Positions 25,277-34,686 of a DNA stretch of 38,108 nucleotides are shown here, piece by piece. Location of the stretch: assembly GCF_008386495.1 (NCBI RefSeq), contig NZ_VTHJ01000078.1, positions 1-38,108 on the forward strand. The letters run 5' to 3'. The stretch comes from Streptomyces tailanensis. Lineage in GTDB: Bacteria > Actinomycetota > Actinomycetes > Streptomycetales > Streptomycetaceae. Position numbers and translations under genes: made by a program. The notes below the pieces were generated by a model, which had not been told where the DNA came from, made no database searches, and saw only the letters and a program-made list of their open reading frames with translations. Each line of letters starts with the position of its first letter. The stretch's first letter is position 1.

Positions 25277-26050
25277 TCACGCCGTCGCCGCCGGTGGCGC
25301 CAACTGCCTTGCCAGCCAAGTCGGTACGCCGCCCAAGAGGCGGAACAGGCGGCGGGCCTCCTCGCGTAGGCGGGAGGCTTCGGGTTCGGATTCGGTGTCG
25401 GCGAGGGAGGCCAGGGCGGGGGCCGTGCCGACCAGGTAGCCCAGCTCCTCGCGGATACGGAGGGATTCGGCGAAGCCGTGCCGGGCCTCGGCCAACTCGC
25501 CGTCGCGCAGGGCGAGTCCGGCGAGGTGGCGCCAGGTGAAGGACTGCAGGAGCAGGTCGCCGTGGGCGGCGGCGCCGGCGTGGGCGCGGCGGTAGGCGGC
25601 GCGGGCGGCCTGGGGGGAGTGGGCCAGGTTCTCGGCGAGCAGACCGCGGCGGAAGTCGAGCAGGGCCCGGCCGGGCGCGCCGGGGGTGATCAGGGCGGCG
25701 GCGCGGCCCAGGGCGGCGCGCGCCTCGTCGGCCCGGTCGCGTACGCCGAGCAGCGTTGACGCGTACGCCAACTGGCCGCGTTCACAGGCCGCCGCGCCCC
25801 GCTCGTCGTCACTGCGGGCCTGCGCCTCGGCCGTACGCAGCGCGTCCTCGGCCTCCTCCCAGCCCTGCTCGGTGTAGAGACAGCGCTCGACGAGCAGCGA
25901 GGTCCGCTGGAGCGAGGCCTGTGGAGTGTCCGGTTCGAGCAGCGCGGCCGCGTCGGCCCAGCAGGCGCGTGAGCGCAGCCGCCATACCGCGGTCTGGAGT
26001 GGATCGTCGCCGGCGGTCGTTCCGTCACCAGACATGGCGGTATGCGCCAC
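25277..26050 (-). CDS. TPR-like helical repeat protein
   Basis: 257-residue soluble protein rich in Ala, Arg and Leu. Its helical pairs look like degenerate tetratricopeptide repeats (EEAEDALRTAEAQARSDDE, QLAYASTLLGVRDRADEARAAL, AYRRAHAGAAAHGDLLLQSF, LALRDGELAEARHGFAESL). I know no specific function; such proteins usually mediate protein contacts. The start is a GTG at 26050 with GGAGGGCAAC immediately upstream; a second start, ATG at 26035, lacks one. A MITE-like element ends only 14 bp upstream, so the promoter must lie inside or beyond that element. Confidence 0.75.
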   Translation of the reverse strand: MAHTAMSGDGTTAGDDPLQTAVWRLRSRACWADAAALLEPDTPQASLQRTSLLVERCLYTEQGWEEAEDALRTAEAQARSDDERGAAACERGQLAYASTLLGVRDRADEARAALGRAAALITPGAPGRALLDFRRGLLAENLAHSPQAARAAYRRAHAGAAAHGDLLLQSFTWRHLAGLALRDGELAEARHGFAESLRIREELGYLVGTAPALASLADTESEPEASRLREEARRLFRLLGGVPTWLARQLAPPAATA

Positions 26051-26064
26051 GTTGCCCTCCCCAG

Positions 26065-26271
26065 GGTCCTGTCCTTCGGATCAGATCGGCGTCGCGGGGC
26101 TTGGCACGCACATCTGCGGCGTTGTCGTCGGTCGCCGACGCTCCGCGTCGCCTGCCGCGGTAGCGGCTGATCAACACGGCTCCTCCGCCTTGCAGCTGCA
26201 CGCACCAAGCCCCGCTCACCGGTAGCGGCCAGGCACCGTTCCCCGACTCCGACCTGATCCGAAGGACAGGC
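26065..26271. mobile_element. MITE-like element, about 207 bp, with 27-bp terminal inverted repeats
   Basis: The ends at 26068-26094 and 26244-26270 are inverted copies that agree at 25 of 27 positions and share the core CCTGTCCTTCGGATCAG. CCAG occurs directly outside each end (26061-26064 and 26272-26275), a possible 4-bp target duplication. The interior has no credible gene: the frame that crosses it on the minus strand is the kind often annotated from such remnants. It is most simply a non-autonomous derivative of an insertion sequence; its parent element is not in the window. It makes up most of the 362-bp gap between the TPR-like and PucR genes. Confidence 0.75.
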
Positions 26272-26412
26272 CCAGCACACCGTTGAGCTTTGAGTGGTGG
26301 CCGCATCTCAGCACGAATATCGGGGCCCGGCCAAGGGGTGCGTGTGAAAGTTTTCACGTACGCTAGGCTGCCGCGGCCGATTCGGGAGCCCTTTGAAGGC
26401 GTCCCAATGACC

Positions 26413-28107
26413 TCAGCTCATCCGTAGTGCCAGGAAGAAGTCCAGCTTGTCCTCCAGGCGGGAGAGGTCCCGGCTCGTCAACTGTTCGATGCGGCCCACC
26501 CGGTAGCGCAGTGTGTTGACGTGCAGGTGGAGGCGGGAGGCGCAGCGGGTCCAGGAGCCGTCGCACTCCAGGAACGCCTCCAGGGTGGGGATCAGTTCGG
26601 CGCGGTGGCGGCGGTCGTAGTCGCGGAGCGGGTCGAGGAGGCGGGCGGTGAAGGCCCGGCGGACGTCGTCGGGGACGAAGGGGAGCAGGAGGACGTGGGA
26701 GGCCAGTTCCTGGTGGCCCGCCGCGCAGACCCGGCCCACGCGCGCCGCCGCCACCCGGCGTGCGTGCCGGGCCTCCTCCAGGGCGCCGCGCAGGCCCTCG
26801 GCCGAGTGCACCGCCGCGCTGACGCCCAGCGTGAGCCGTCCGTCGTCGTCGAGGCCGGCCGTCAGGGGGTCCCGTACGGCGGCGAGCAGGGTGTCGGCGT
26901 GGATGCCGGACTCGGAGCCGTCGTGCTCTGTGGAGACCGCGGGAAGGGGGACGAGGGCGACGGCCTCGTCGCCCGTGTGGGCGACGGCGATACGGTCCGA
27001 GTGCTCGGGTCCCGTGGCCAGCGGGTCCACGAGGATCTCCTCCAGGAGCGCCTGGGCGACCGCGCCACCGTCGAGCCGCCCGGACTGCCCGGCCTCGGCC
27101 TCCCATTCGACCCGCGCCACGACCACCTGCCAGTGCGGCGCTGCCCCGAGGCCGGGCAGCAGCACCGGCGCGGCGACCCGCAGCCGGGCCGCGATCTCGG
27201 CCGGGGCCGCCCCGGCCTGCACCAGCTCCAGGACCTCCTGGGCGAGCCGTCGCCGTACCGTACGGGCCGCGTCGCGGCGGTCCCGCTCGACCGCGATCAG
27301 CTGGGTGACGCCGTACAGCAGGTCGAGCCGCTCGGCGGGCCAGTCCCCGGCGTCGGCCTCGACCGCGAGCAGCCAGTCGGAGAGGACGCATCCGCGCACA
27401 TCGCGCGCGGGCGTCGTGCTCGCGGTGCGGCCCGCGCTGCTGATCGGGAACAGCGAGTAGGTCGTGGTGCCGACGGCCACGCGGTGCGGGCCGCGGCGCC
27501 CCGTGCGCGTCGCCGCCAGGTGCTCGGCGGCCAGCCGCGCGCACAGTTCGGGGGACAGCGGGGGTCCGGAGACCTTGGGGCCCGCGATGAGGCGGCCGGT
27601 GGGGGAGAGCACCCAGGCCCTGAGGTCCAGGTCGGAGCCGAGCAGGTCCAGGACGACGTCCGGACCGCCGCCCGCCGGGCCGGAGGTCATCATCCGGCGG
27701 TGCCGGTCCACCACGGCCGCCAGATCCCCGGCGCGCTCGCCCGAGACCTGCCGCACGACGTGCTCGGTGATCGTCGCGAAGGCCACCGACTCGTTGACCG
27801 CGAACAGCGGCAGCCGGTGCCGGGCGCAGGCCACGACGAGGTCCTCCGGGATGTCGCCCAGCTCGGCCTCGCCGGCGGCCAGGGCGGTGACCCCGGCGCC
27901 CACCAGGATTCGTACGAAGGGCTCGGAGTCGGCGGCGTCATGGCGCCAGGCCAGACCGGTGAGCACCAGCTCACCGCCGGAGAGGTAGCGGCTGGGGTCC
28001 CTGAGGTCGGTGGTCATCACACCGCGCACGGTGCGGTCCAGCTCGTCCTCGCCGCCGAGCAGCCGCAGCCCCAGCGCGTCGGTGTCCAGCAGTGCGCGCA
28101 GGCGCAT
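26413..28107 (-). CDS. PucR-family transcriptional regulator
   Basis: 564-residue regulator. The N-terminal PucR ligand domain covers roughly residues 5-130 (ALLDTDALGLRLLGGEDELDRTVRGVMTTDL, LPLFAVNESVAFATI). A GGDEF-like middle region follows. The PucR-type helix-turn-helix is at the C terminus (LIPTLEAFLECDGSWTRCAS, RLHLHVNTLRYRVGRIEQLT). In Bacillus and actinobacteria PucR controls purine breakdown. Here it is divergent from a xanthine-dehydrogenase-type operon, so it very likely regulates that operon. The ATG at 28107 begins exactly at the conserved domain but has a weak ribosome site (GGCGACGAGA). A 30-residue upstream extension is unlikely. Confidence 0.9.
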   Translation of the reverse strand: MRLRALLDTDALGLRLLGGEDELDRTVRGVMTTDLRDPSRYLSGGELVLTGLAWRHDAADSEPFVRILVGAGVTALAAGEAELGDIPEDLVVACARHRLPLFAVNESVAFATITEHVVRQVSGERAGDLAAVVDRHRRMMTSGPAGGGPDVVLDLLGSDLDLRAWVLSPTGRLIAGPKVSGPPLSPELCARLAAEHLAATRTGRRGPHRVAVGTTTYSLFPISSAGRTASTTPARDVRGCVLSDWLLAVEADAGDWPAERLDLLYGVTQLIAVERDRRDAARTVRRRLAQEVLELVQAGAAPAEIAARLRVAAPVLLPGLGAAPHWQVVVARVEWEAEAGQSGRLDGGAVAQALLEEILVDPLATGPEHSDRIAVAHTGDEAVALVPLPAVSTEHDGSESGIHADTLLAAVRDPLTAGLDDDGRLTLGVSAAVHSAEGLRGALEEARHARRVAAARVGRVCAAGHQELASHVLLLPFVPDDVRRAFTARLLDPLRDYDRRHRAELIPTLEAFLECDGSWTRCASRLHLHVNTLRYRVGRIEQLTSRDLSRLEDKLDFFLALRMS

Positions 28108-28382
28108 TCTCGTCGCCGCCGTTCCTGTCTCGTACGCGGGATGTGTTCTGGATGTTTCCAGCGAAAAACACCGAGGTTGCCGATGGCCTCCGTTCATACG
28201 AATCTACAAGATGAGCTCCTTGGCCAGCCAACTCCTTCATGCTTTCCGTGACTGACCGGGGCGGAGTACGGCGCTGTGTACTGACGGCAGGTCACGTGAA
28301 CAGCACAGGAACGAGCCGGGCCCGCCGCACATGATCTGGCTCAAAGCGAACGACCACGAGAAGAAAGAAGAGAGCCGGTCGC

Positions 28383-29272
28383 ATGGACTTCCTTCGCCCC
28401 GCCAGCTGGGAGGAGGCGCTCGCCGCGAAGGCCGAGCACCCCACCGCTGTGCCGATCGCCGGCGGCACCGATGTGATGGTCGAGATCAACTTTGACCACC
28501 GTCGTCCCGAGTATCTGCTCGACCTCACCCGCATCGGCGAGCTCTACGAGTGGGAGATCGGCGAGGAAACGGTTCGGCTGGGCGCGTCCGTCCCCTACAC
28601 CCGGATCATGGAGGACCTTCGTCCCGAACTGCCCGGCCTCGCTCTGGCCTCGCACACGGTGGCCTCCCCGCAGATTCGCAACCGCGGCGGCGTCGGCGGC
28701 AACCTCGGCACCGCCTCCCCGGCCGGCGACGCCCACCCGGCCCTTCTCGCGGCGGGCGCCGAGGTCGAGGCCGAGTCCGTACGGGGCTCCCGGCTCATCC
28801 CCATCGACGACTTCTACACCGGCGTCAAGCGCAACGCCCTCGCGCCCGACGAGCTGATCCGGGCCGTCCACATCAAGAAGGCGGACGGACCGCAGCAGTA
28901 CTCCAAGGTCGGCACGCGCAACGCCATGGTGATCGCGGTGTGCGCCTTCGGCCTCGCCCTGCACCCGTCCTCACGGACCGTCCGCACCGGCATCGGCTCG
29001 GCCGCGCCGACCCCCGTCCGGGCCAAGACCGCCGAGGAGTTCCTGAACGCGGCGCTCGACGAGGGCGGCTTCTGGGACAACGGAAAGATCATCACCCCGT
29101 CGGTCGCCAAGCGGTTCGCGGACCTGTGCGCCGCCGCCTGCAACCCGATCGACGACGTACGCGGCACCGCGAGCTACCGCCGCCACGCGGTCGGCGTCAT
29201 GGCCCGCCGCACGCTGATGTGGACCTGGGAGTCGTACCGCGGCACCGCCGCTCGCACGGAGGGAGTCGCCTG

Positions 29273-29273
<1 letters not shown>
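28383..29273 (+). CDS. Xanthine dehydrogenase family FAD-binding subunit
   Basis: 296-residue medium (M) subunit of a molybdenum hydroxylase. FAD-binding motifs are VPIAGGTDVMVEINF and the downstream RNRGGVGGNLGTASPAGD. The C-terminal CO dehydrogenase flavoprotein domain follows (GIGSAAPTPVRAKTAEEFLN). It passes electrons from the iron-sulfur subunit to the acceptor. The start at 28383 has AGAAGAGAG upstream. The stop overlaps the next start by TGATG, so the two subunits are coupled. The 275-bp gap upstream, shared with pucR, holds the small palindrome TTGGCCAGCCAA (28220-28231) and GTCACGTGAAC (28291-28301); neither is proven as an operator. Confidence 0.93.
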
Positions 29274-29830
<557 letters not shown>

Positions 29831-29832
29831 GC

Positions 29833-32256
29833 ATGGGAACCACCGGCCTGCCCACCAACATCACCCAGGGCTCCCGCACCAAGGGCGGCATCGGCGAGTC
29901 CACGCTCCGCCCGGACGGCACCCTCAAGGTCACCGGCGAGTTCGCGTACTCGTCCGACATGTGGCACGAGGACATGCTCTGGGGCCAGATCCTGCGCTCC
30001 CCGGTCGCGCACGCCGAGATCGTCTCCATCGACACGGCCGAGGCCCTCGCCACGCCCGGCGTCTACGCCGTCATGACCTACGACGACCTGCCGACCGAGG
30101 TGAGGAACTACGGTCTGGAGATCCAGGACACCCCGGTCCTCGCCCACGGCAAGGTCCGCCACCACGGTGAGCCCGTCGCGATCGTCGCCGCCGACCACCC
30201 GGAGACCGCACGCCGCGCCGCCGCCAAGATCAAGGTGGAGTACAAGGAACTGCCGGTCATCACGGACGAGGCGTCCGCGACCGCGCCGGACGCGGTCCTG
30301 ATCCACGAGGGCCGCACCGACCTCCCCCAGTCTCAGCTTCGTTCGACCGGGGGGACCCCCACCATCGGGCACGTTCCACACCCGAACATCCTCCACCGTC
30401 AGCCGATCATCCGCGGTGACGTTTCCGCGGGCCGGGAGCGCGCGGACGTCATCGTCGAGGGCGAGTACGTCTTCGGCATGCAGGACCAGGCCTTCCTCGG
30501 TCCGGAATCCGGCCTCGCGGTCCCTGCCGAGGACGGCGGCGTCGACCTCTACATCGCCACCCAGTGGCTGCACTCCGACCTGCGCCAGATCGCACCCGTC
30601 CTCGGCCTGCCCGAGGACAAGGTCCGCATGACACTGTCCGGCGTGGGCGGTGCTTTCGGTGGCCGCGAGGATCTGTCGATGCAGATCCACGCCTGCCTGC
30701 TCGCCCTGCGCACCGGCAAGCCGGTGAAGATCGTCTACAACCGCTTCGAGTCCTTCTTCGGCCATGTCCACCGCCACCCCGCGAAGCTGTACTACGAGCA
30801 CGGGGCGACGAAGGACGGCAAGCTCACCCACCTGAAGGCCCGGATTGTCCTGGACGGCGGCGCGTACGCCTCCGCCTCCCCGGCCGTCGTCGGCAACGCC
30901 GCCTCCCTCGGCGCGGGCCCGTACGTCATCGACGACGTCGACATCGAGGCCCTCGCCCTCTACACCAACAACCCGCCCTGCGGCGCCATGCGCGGCTTCG
31001 GCGCGGTCCAGGCATGCTTCGCCTACGAGGCGCAGATGGACAAGCTGGCCGCGAAGCTGGGCATGGACCCGGTGGAGTTCCGGCAGATCAACGCCATGGA
31101 GCAGGGCACCGCCCTGCCGACCGGCCAGATCGTCGACTCCCCGGCCCCGGTCGCCGAACTCCTGCGCCGCGTCAAGGCGATGCCCCTGCCGCCCGAGCAG
31201 CAGTGGCTCACGGCCGGCGAGGCCGCGGACGTACGGCAGCTGCCGGGCGGCCTGTCCAACACCACGCACGGCGAGGGCGTCGTACGCGGCATCGGCTACG
31301 CGGTCGGCATCAAGAACGTCGGCTTCTCCGAGGGCTTCGACGACTACTCGACGGCGCGGGTGAGGATGGAGGTCGTCGGCGGCGAACCGGTGGCGACTGT
31401 GCACACCGCGATGGCGGAGGTCGGCCAGGGCGGTATCACCGTCCACGCGCAGATCGCCCGCACCGAGCTGGGTGTCACCCACGTGACCATCAACCCGGCG
31501 GACACCCAGGTGGGTTCGGCCGGTTCGACGTCCGCGTCGCGCCAGACGTACGTCACCGGCGGCGCCGTGAAGCACTCCTGTGAGCTCGTCCGGGAGAAGG
31601 TCCTGGAGATCGGCCGCCGCAAGTTCGGCTCGTACCACCCCGCTTGGGCGACCGCCGAGCTGCTCCTGGAGGGCGGCAAGGTCGTCACCGATGGCGGGGA
31701 AGTGCTGGCCGACCTGGTGGACGTACTCGGCGACGAGGCCGTCGAGGTCGAGGAGGAGTGGCGGCACCGGCCGACCGAACCCTTCGACCTGCGCACCGGC
31801 CAGGGCTTCGGCCACGTCCAGTACTCCTTCGCCGCGCACCGGGCGGTCGTCGAGGTCGACACCGAGCTGGGCATGGTCAAGGTCGTCGAACTGGCCTGCG
31901 CCCAGGACGTCGGCAAGGCCCTCAACCCGCTCTCCGTCCTCGGCCAGATCCAGGGCGGCACGACCCAGGGCCTCGGCATCGCGGTCATGGAGGAGATCGT
32001 CGTGGACCCGAAGACGGCGAAGGTCCGCAACCCTTCCTTCACGGACTACCTGATCCCCACGATCCTCGACACGCCGACCATCCCCGTCGACGTGCTCGAA
32101 CTCGCCGACGACCACGCCCCGTACGGCCTGCGAGGCGTCGGCGAGGCCCCGACCTTGTCATCGACTCCGGCTGTTCTTGCGGCCATTCGGAACGCGACGG
32201 GGTTGGAGCTGAACAGGACGCCGGTAAGGCCCGAACACCTCACGGGTACGGAGTAA
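29833..32256 (+). CDS. Xanthine dehydrogenase family molybdenum-binding subunit
   Basis: 807-residue catalytic subunit carrying the molybdopterin cofactor. Visible landmarks are GVGGAFGGRED (Mo-cofactor contact), PCGAMRGFGAVQACFA (substrate-side Arg), TEVGQG-like AEVGQGGITVHAQI, and the catalytic E771 in GVGEAPTLSSTPA. Together with the FAD and Fe-S subunits and the PucR regulator, this points to purine (hypoxanthine/xanthine) oxidation, though other molybdenum hydroxylases share these motifs. The ATG at 29833 has GAGGGGG upstream. A repeat element of about 40 bp appears to lie inside the frame near residue 165-177 (SQLRSTGGTPTIG) without breaking it. The maturation factor gene follows 54 bp later. 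Confidence 0.94.
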   Translation: MGTTGLPTNITQGSRTKGGIGESTLRPDGTLKVTGEFAYSSDMWHEDMLWGQILRSPVAHAEIVSIDTAEALATPGVYAVMTYDDLPTEVRNYGLEIQDTPVLAHGKVRHHGEPVAIVAADHPETARRAAAKIKVEYKELPVITDEASATAPDAVLIHEGRTDLPQSQLRSTGGTPTIGHVPHPNILHRQPIIRGDVSAGRERADVIVEGEYVFGMQDQAFLGPESGLAVPAEDGGVDLYIATQWLHSDLRQIAPVLGLPEDKVRMTLSGVGGAFGGREDLSMQIHACLLALRTGKPVKIVYNRFESFFGHVHRHPAKLYYEHGATKDGKLTHLKARIVLDGGAYASASPAVVGNAASLGAGPYVIDDVDIEALALYTNNPPCGAMRGFGAVQACFAYEAQMDKLAAKLGMDPVEFRQINAMEQGTALPTGQIVDSPAPVAELLRRVKAMPLPPEQQWLTAGEAADVRQLPGGLSNTTHGEGVVRGIGYAVGIKNVGFSEGFDDYSTARVRMEVVGGEPVATVHTAMAEVGQGGITVHAQIARTELGVTHVTINPADTQVGSAGSTSASRQTYVTGGAVKHSCELVREKVLEIGRRKFGSYHPAWATAELLLEGGKVVTDGGEVLADLVDVLGDEAVEVEEEWRHRPTEPFDLRTGQGFGHVQYSFAAHRAVVEVDTELGMVKVVELACAQDVGKALNPLSVLGQIQGGTTQGLGIAVMEEIVVDPKTAKVRNPSFTDYLIPTILDTPTIPVDVLELADDHAPYGLRGVGEAPTLSSTPAVLAAIRNATGLELNRTPVRPEHLTGTE
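30322..30361 (-). repeat. Small repeat element inside the molybdenum-subunit gene
   Basis: Read on the minus strand this segment matches the element at 10652-10691 at most positions: both have GGGGGTCCCC, then TCGA-CGAAG and TGGGGGAG. It is part of an intergenic hairpin element type yet lies in frame in a coding sequence, where it encodes roughly LPQSQLRSTGGTPT. In the gene copy the hairpin is imperfect. Confidence 0.6.
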
Positions 32257-32310
32257 CTCCGCCCCCGGGTACCGTTCGCGCAACCGCCCGCCTGCGAAGG
32301 AGACCGAGAG

Positions 32311-33462
32311 ATGCTGGACATCGCCGAAGAGCTGCACCGGTGGGTCGAGCAGGGACGTGACTTCGCCGTGGCCACCGTGGTGGCCGTCGGCGGCAGCGCG
32401 CCCCGCCGGCCGGGCGCCGCCCTCGCGGTGGACGCCGACGGCACGGCGATCGGCTCGGTCTCCGGCGGGTGCGTGGAGGGCGCCGTCTACGACCTGTGCC
32501 GGCAGGCGCTGGCGGACGGCGAGCCGGTCCTCGAACGCTTCGGCTACAGCGACGAGGACGCCTTCGCGGTGGGTCTGACCTGCGGTGGAATCATCGACAT
32601 CCTCGTCACACCGGTCCGGGTCGGCGACCCTGTCCGCCGGGTTGTCGCCGCCGCGCTGGCCGCCGCCGCGAACGGGGAGGCGGCCGCGGTCGCCCGGATC
32701 GTCTCCGGCCCGGCGGAACTGCGCGGCCGAGCCCTCCTGACCCGTCCCGACGGCTCCTACGACGGCGGCTTCGGCGCCCACCCCGAGCTCGACCGCACGG
32801 TCGCCGCCGAGGCCCGTGCCTTCCTGGACGCCGGGCGCACCGGCACCCTGGAGATCGGAGAGCAGGGCTCACACTGTGGAGCACCGCTCACGGTTCTGGC
32901 CGAGTCCTCCGTCCCCCCGCCCCGGATGATCGTCTTCGGTGCCATCGACTTCGCGTCGGCACTGGTCCGTATCGGCAAGTTTCTCGGCTACCACGTGACG
33001 GTGTGCGACGCGCGCCCCGTCTTCACGACGAAGGCCCGCTTCCCTGAGGCCGACGAGATCGTCGTCGAGTGGCCCCACACGTACCTGGAGCGGACGTCGG
33101 TCGACGCCCGCACGGTCCTCTGCGTCCTCACCCACGACGCCAAGTTCGACATACCGCTGCTGAAGCTGGCCCTCCGCCTGCCCGTCGCCTACGTAGGCGC
33201 CATGGGCTCCCGCCGAACCCACCTCGACCGCAACGACCGCCTACGCCGAGCAGGCGTCACCGAACTGGAGTTGGCCCGCCTCCGCTCTCCCATCGGCCTC
33301 GACCTCGGCGCCCGCACCCCGGAGGAGACGGCCCTGTCCATCGCCGCCGAGATCGTCGCCAACCGGCGCGGCGGAAGCGGCGTCTCACTCACCGGGGCGC
33401 ATACGCCGATCCACCATGATGTGACGTCGGGACCCGCGGGGCGGATCGGGTCGGTGGCCTGA
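32311..33462 (+). CDS. XdhC/CoxI family molybdenum-enzyme maturation factor
   Basis: 383-residue protein of the XdhC/CoxI class, which binds molybdenum cofactor, helps its sulfuration and inserts it into xanthine dehydrogenase. The N-terminal part shows FAVATVVAVGGSAPRRPGA and SVSGGCVEGAVYD with the conserved Cys, then LTCGGIIDILV. The C-terminal Rossmann-like part begins PRMIVFGAIDFASALVRIGK and contains VCDARPVF and YVGAMGSRRTH. The ATG at 32311 has AAGGAGA at ideal spacing. It is the last gene of the purine dehydrogenase operon and converges with the phosphotransferase gene 28 bp away. Confidence 0.93.
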   Translation: MLDIAEELHRWVEQGRDFAVATVVAVGGSAPRRPGAALAVDADGTAIGSVSGGCVEGAVYDLCRQALADGEPVLERFGYSDEDAFAVGLTCGGIIDILVTPVRVGDPVRRVVAAALAAAANGEAAAVARIVSGPAELRGRALLTRPDGSYDGGFGAHPELDRTVAAEARAFLDAGRTGTLEIGEQGSHCGAPLTVLAESSVPPPRMIVFGAIDFASALVRIGKFLGYHVTVCDARPVFTTKARFPEADEIVVEWPHTYLERTSVDARTVLCVLTHDAKFDIPLLKLALRLPVAYVGAMGSRRTHLDRNDRLRRAGVTELELARLRSPIGLDLGARTPEETALSIAAEIVANRRGGSGVSLTGAHTPIHHDVTSGPAGRIGSVA

Positions 33463-33490
33463 GGGCCTGGACTTGCCCAAGGCGATCAGC

Positions 33491-34390
33491 TCACCGGAGC
33501 GGATCGTCCGTCAGGATGCGTTCCAGGGATCGCTGACCCATCTGACTCATGGACGGGTTGCTGTCGACGTAGTACCAGACCAACCCCATCGCTTGTACGA
33601 AAGCCCATGCCTCGCCCCGTCGCCATTCAAGATCGTCGCACCTCAGGCGATCGCGGAGAATCCGCCGCGGTTCAGCGTCGAGCAGATGCCACGCGCTCAC
33701 GAGGTCCAGGGAAGGGTCGGCCGGCCCGAAGCCGCCCACGTCAAGAACCCCCGCCAGCCGGCCGGCGGACACGAGCACGTTGCCGGGAATCAGGTCGCAG
33801 TGGGTCATCACATCCCCTGCTGCACCGCGCGGCAGTTCGCGCAACGTTGCCCACAAACGGCGAAGCCGCGGAACGTCCAGGAGCTGCTCGCTGTGTTCGA
33901 AGCAGGTCTCCATCCATGCGTCGTGGGATTGGAGGTCTCCGCCCCGGCCTGTGCCGGCAAAGGTGCGGCCACGGGTGTCGATCACGCGTAGATCGCCGAT
34001 GAAATCGGCCAAGTCGTGGGCAAACGCCACCGATTCGCCTGGATCCTCGTCGGTGGCCACGGCCCCGGGGAGCCACGTCTGCACCGACCACGGAAGGGGA
34101 TAGCCTGCCCCGGGTTCGCCGAGCGCGACCGGCTCAGGCGTGGGGAAACGTGTGCGACCTACCAACTCGCGAGCCGCTTCCGCCTCGGACTCCAGCCATC
34201 GCCGCGTTGATTCGATGTCTGCGGACTCAAGAGGCAATCGAGCTGTGTACCGATCGCCGATGCGGAAGATGGCGTTGACCGTGCCCTGGGAAGCGATGCT
34301 CCTGACCGGTAAGCTCCGCCATTCGGGAAACTGCTGATCCACCAACACGCGCACCGTCTCAGGCGACACCGTCAGCTGGTTGGCATGCAT
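33491..34390 (-). CDS. APH-type phosphotransferase, TTA codon
   Basis: Predicted 299-residue kinase of the aminoglycoside/macrolide phosphotransferase fold. The catalytic loop is THCDLIPGNVLVS (HxDxxxxN), and the Mg-binding motif is LDVGGFGPADPSLD. The N lobe shows SQGTVNAIFRIGDRYTARLP. Substrate is unknown; it could act on an antibiotic or on an ordinary metabolite. Codon 27 is TTA (34312-34310), so translation may depend on bldA. Base composition is visibly less GC-biased than the operon next door. The reading frame could begin at a TTG (34432) or GTG (34396); I chose the ATG at 34390, although no strong ribosome site precedes any of them. It marks the start of an accessory, partly degraded end of the window. 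Confidence 0.8.
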   Translation of the reverse strand: MHANQLTVSPETVRVLVDQQFPEWRSLPVRSIASQGTVNAIFRIGDRYTARLPLESADIESTRRWLESEAEAARELVGRTRFPTPEPVALGEPGAGYPLPWSVQTWLPGAVATDEDPGESVAFAHDLADFIGDLRVIDTRGRTFAGTGRGGDLQSHDAWMETCFEHSEQLLDVPRLRRLWATLRELPRGAAGDVMTHCDLIPGNVLVSAGRLAGVLDVGGFGPADPSLDLVSAWHLLDAEPRRILRDRLRCDDLEWRRGEAWAFVQAMGLVWYYVDSNPSMSQMGQRSLERILTDDPLR

Positions 34391-34494
34391 CTTCACGGCG
34401 GAAGCATCCGGCGTCGCGATCTTCAACCGCAACCCATTTTCGTCGCGCGACCTTGTCTTGCTGGTCCGGCGCGTGGTGGGGCGCCGGCTGCGGC

Positions 34495-34686
34495 TGCCGG
34501 GGATCGCGGATGCTCCCCGTGAAGGCGAACGGCACGCCCGCGTTCGCCCAGTACCGACCGGCCGAGGACGGCAACGGCTGGACCCCGTGGGGCATCACGC
34601 TGCTGGAGATCAACGACGGCCGGATCGGCACCATGACCAACCACATGGATACCGAGCGGCTGCTCCCGTTGCTTGTTCTTCAACCT
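34495..34686 (+). pseudogene. Fragment of an ECF sigma factor C-terminal (SnoaL-like) domain
   Basis: In one frame from about 34510 the translation reads LPVKANGTPAFAQYRPAEDG and then ITLLEINDGRIGTMTNHMD. This is typical of the end of SigG/SigJ-like ECF sigma factors that carry a C-terminal SnoaL domain. The preceding sequence, which should hold regions 2 and 4, has no similarity and instead borders the phosphotransferase gene. It is therefore a remnant of about 60 codons. It overlaps the 3' end of the following minus-strand gene. Confidence 0.55.

Noticed and set aside
26025..26357. 110-codon minus-strand frame inside the MITE-like element
   Set aside because: It starts outside the element, crosses both inverted ends and overlaps the start of the TPR-like gene; it has no domain.
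28291..28301. GTCACGTGAAC as a PucR operator
   Set aside because: The CACGTG core is common by chance in GC-rich DNA, and it does not match the PucR box known from Bacillus.
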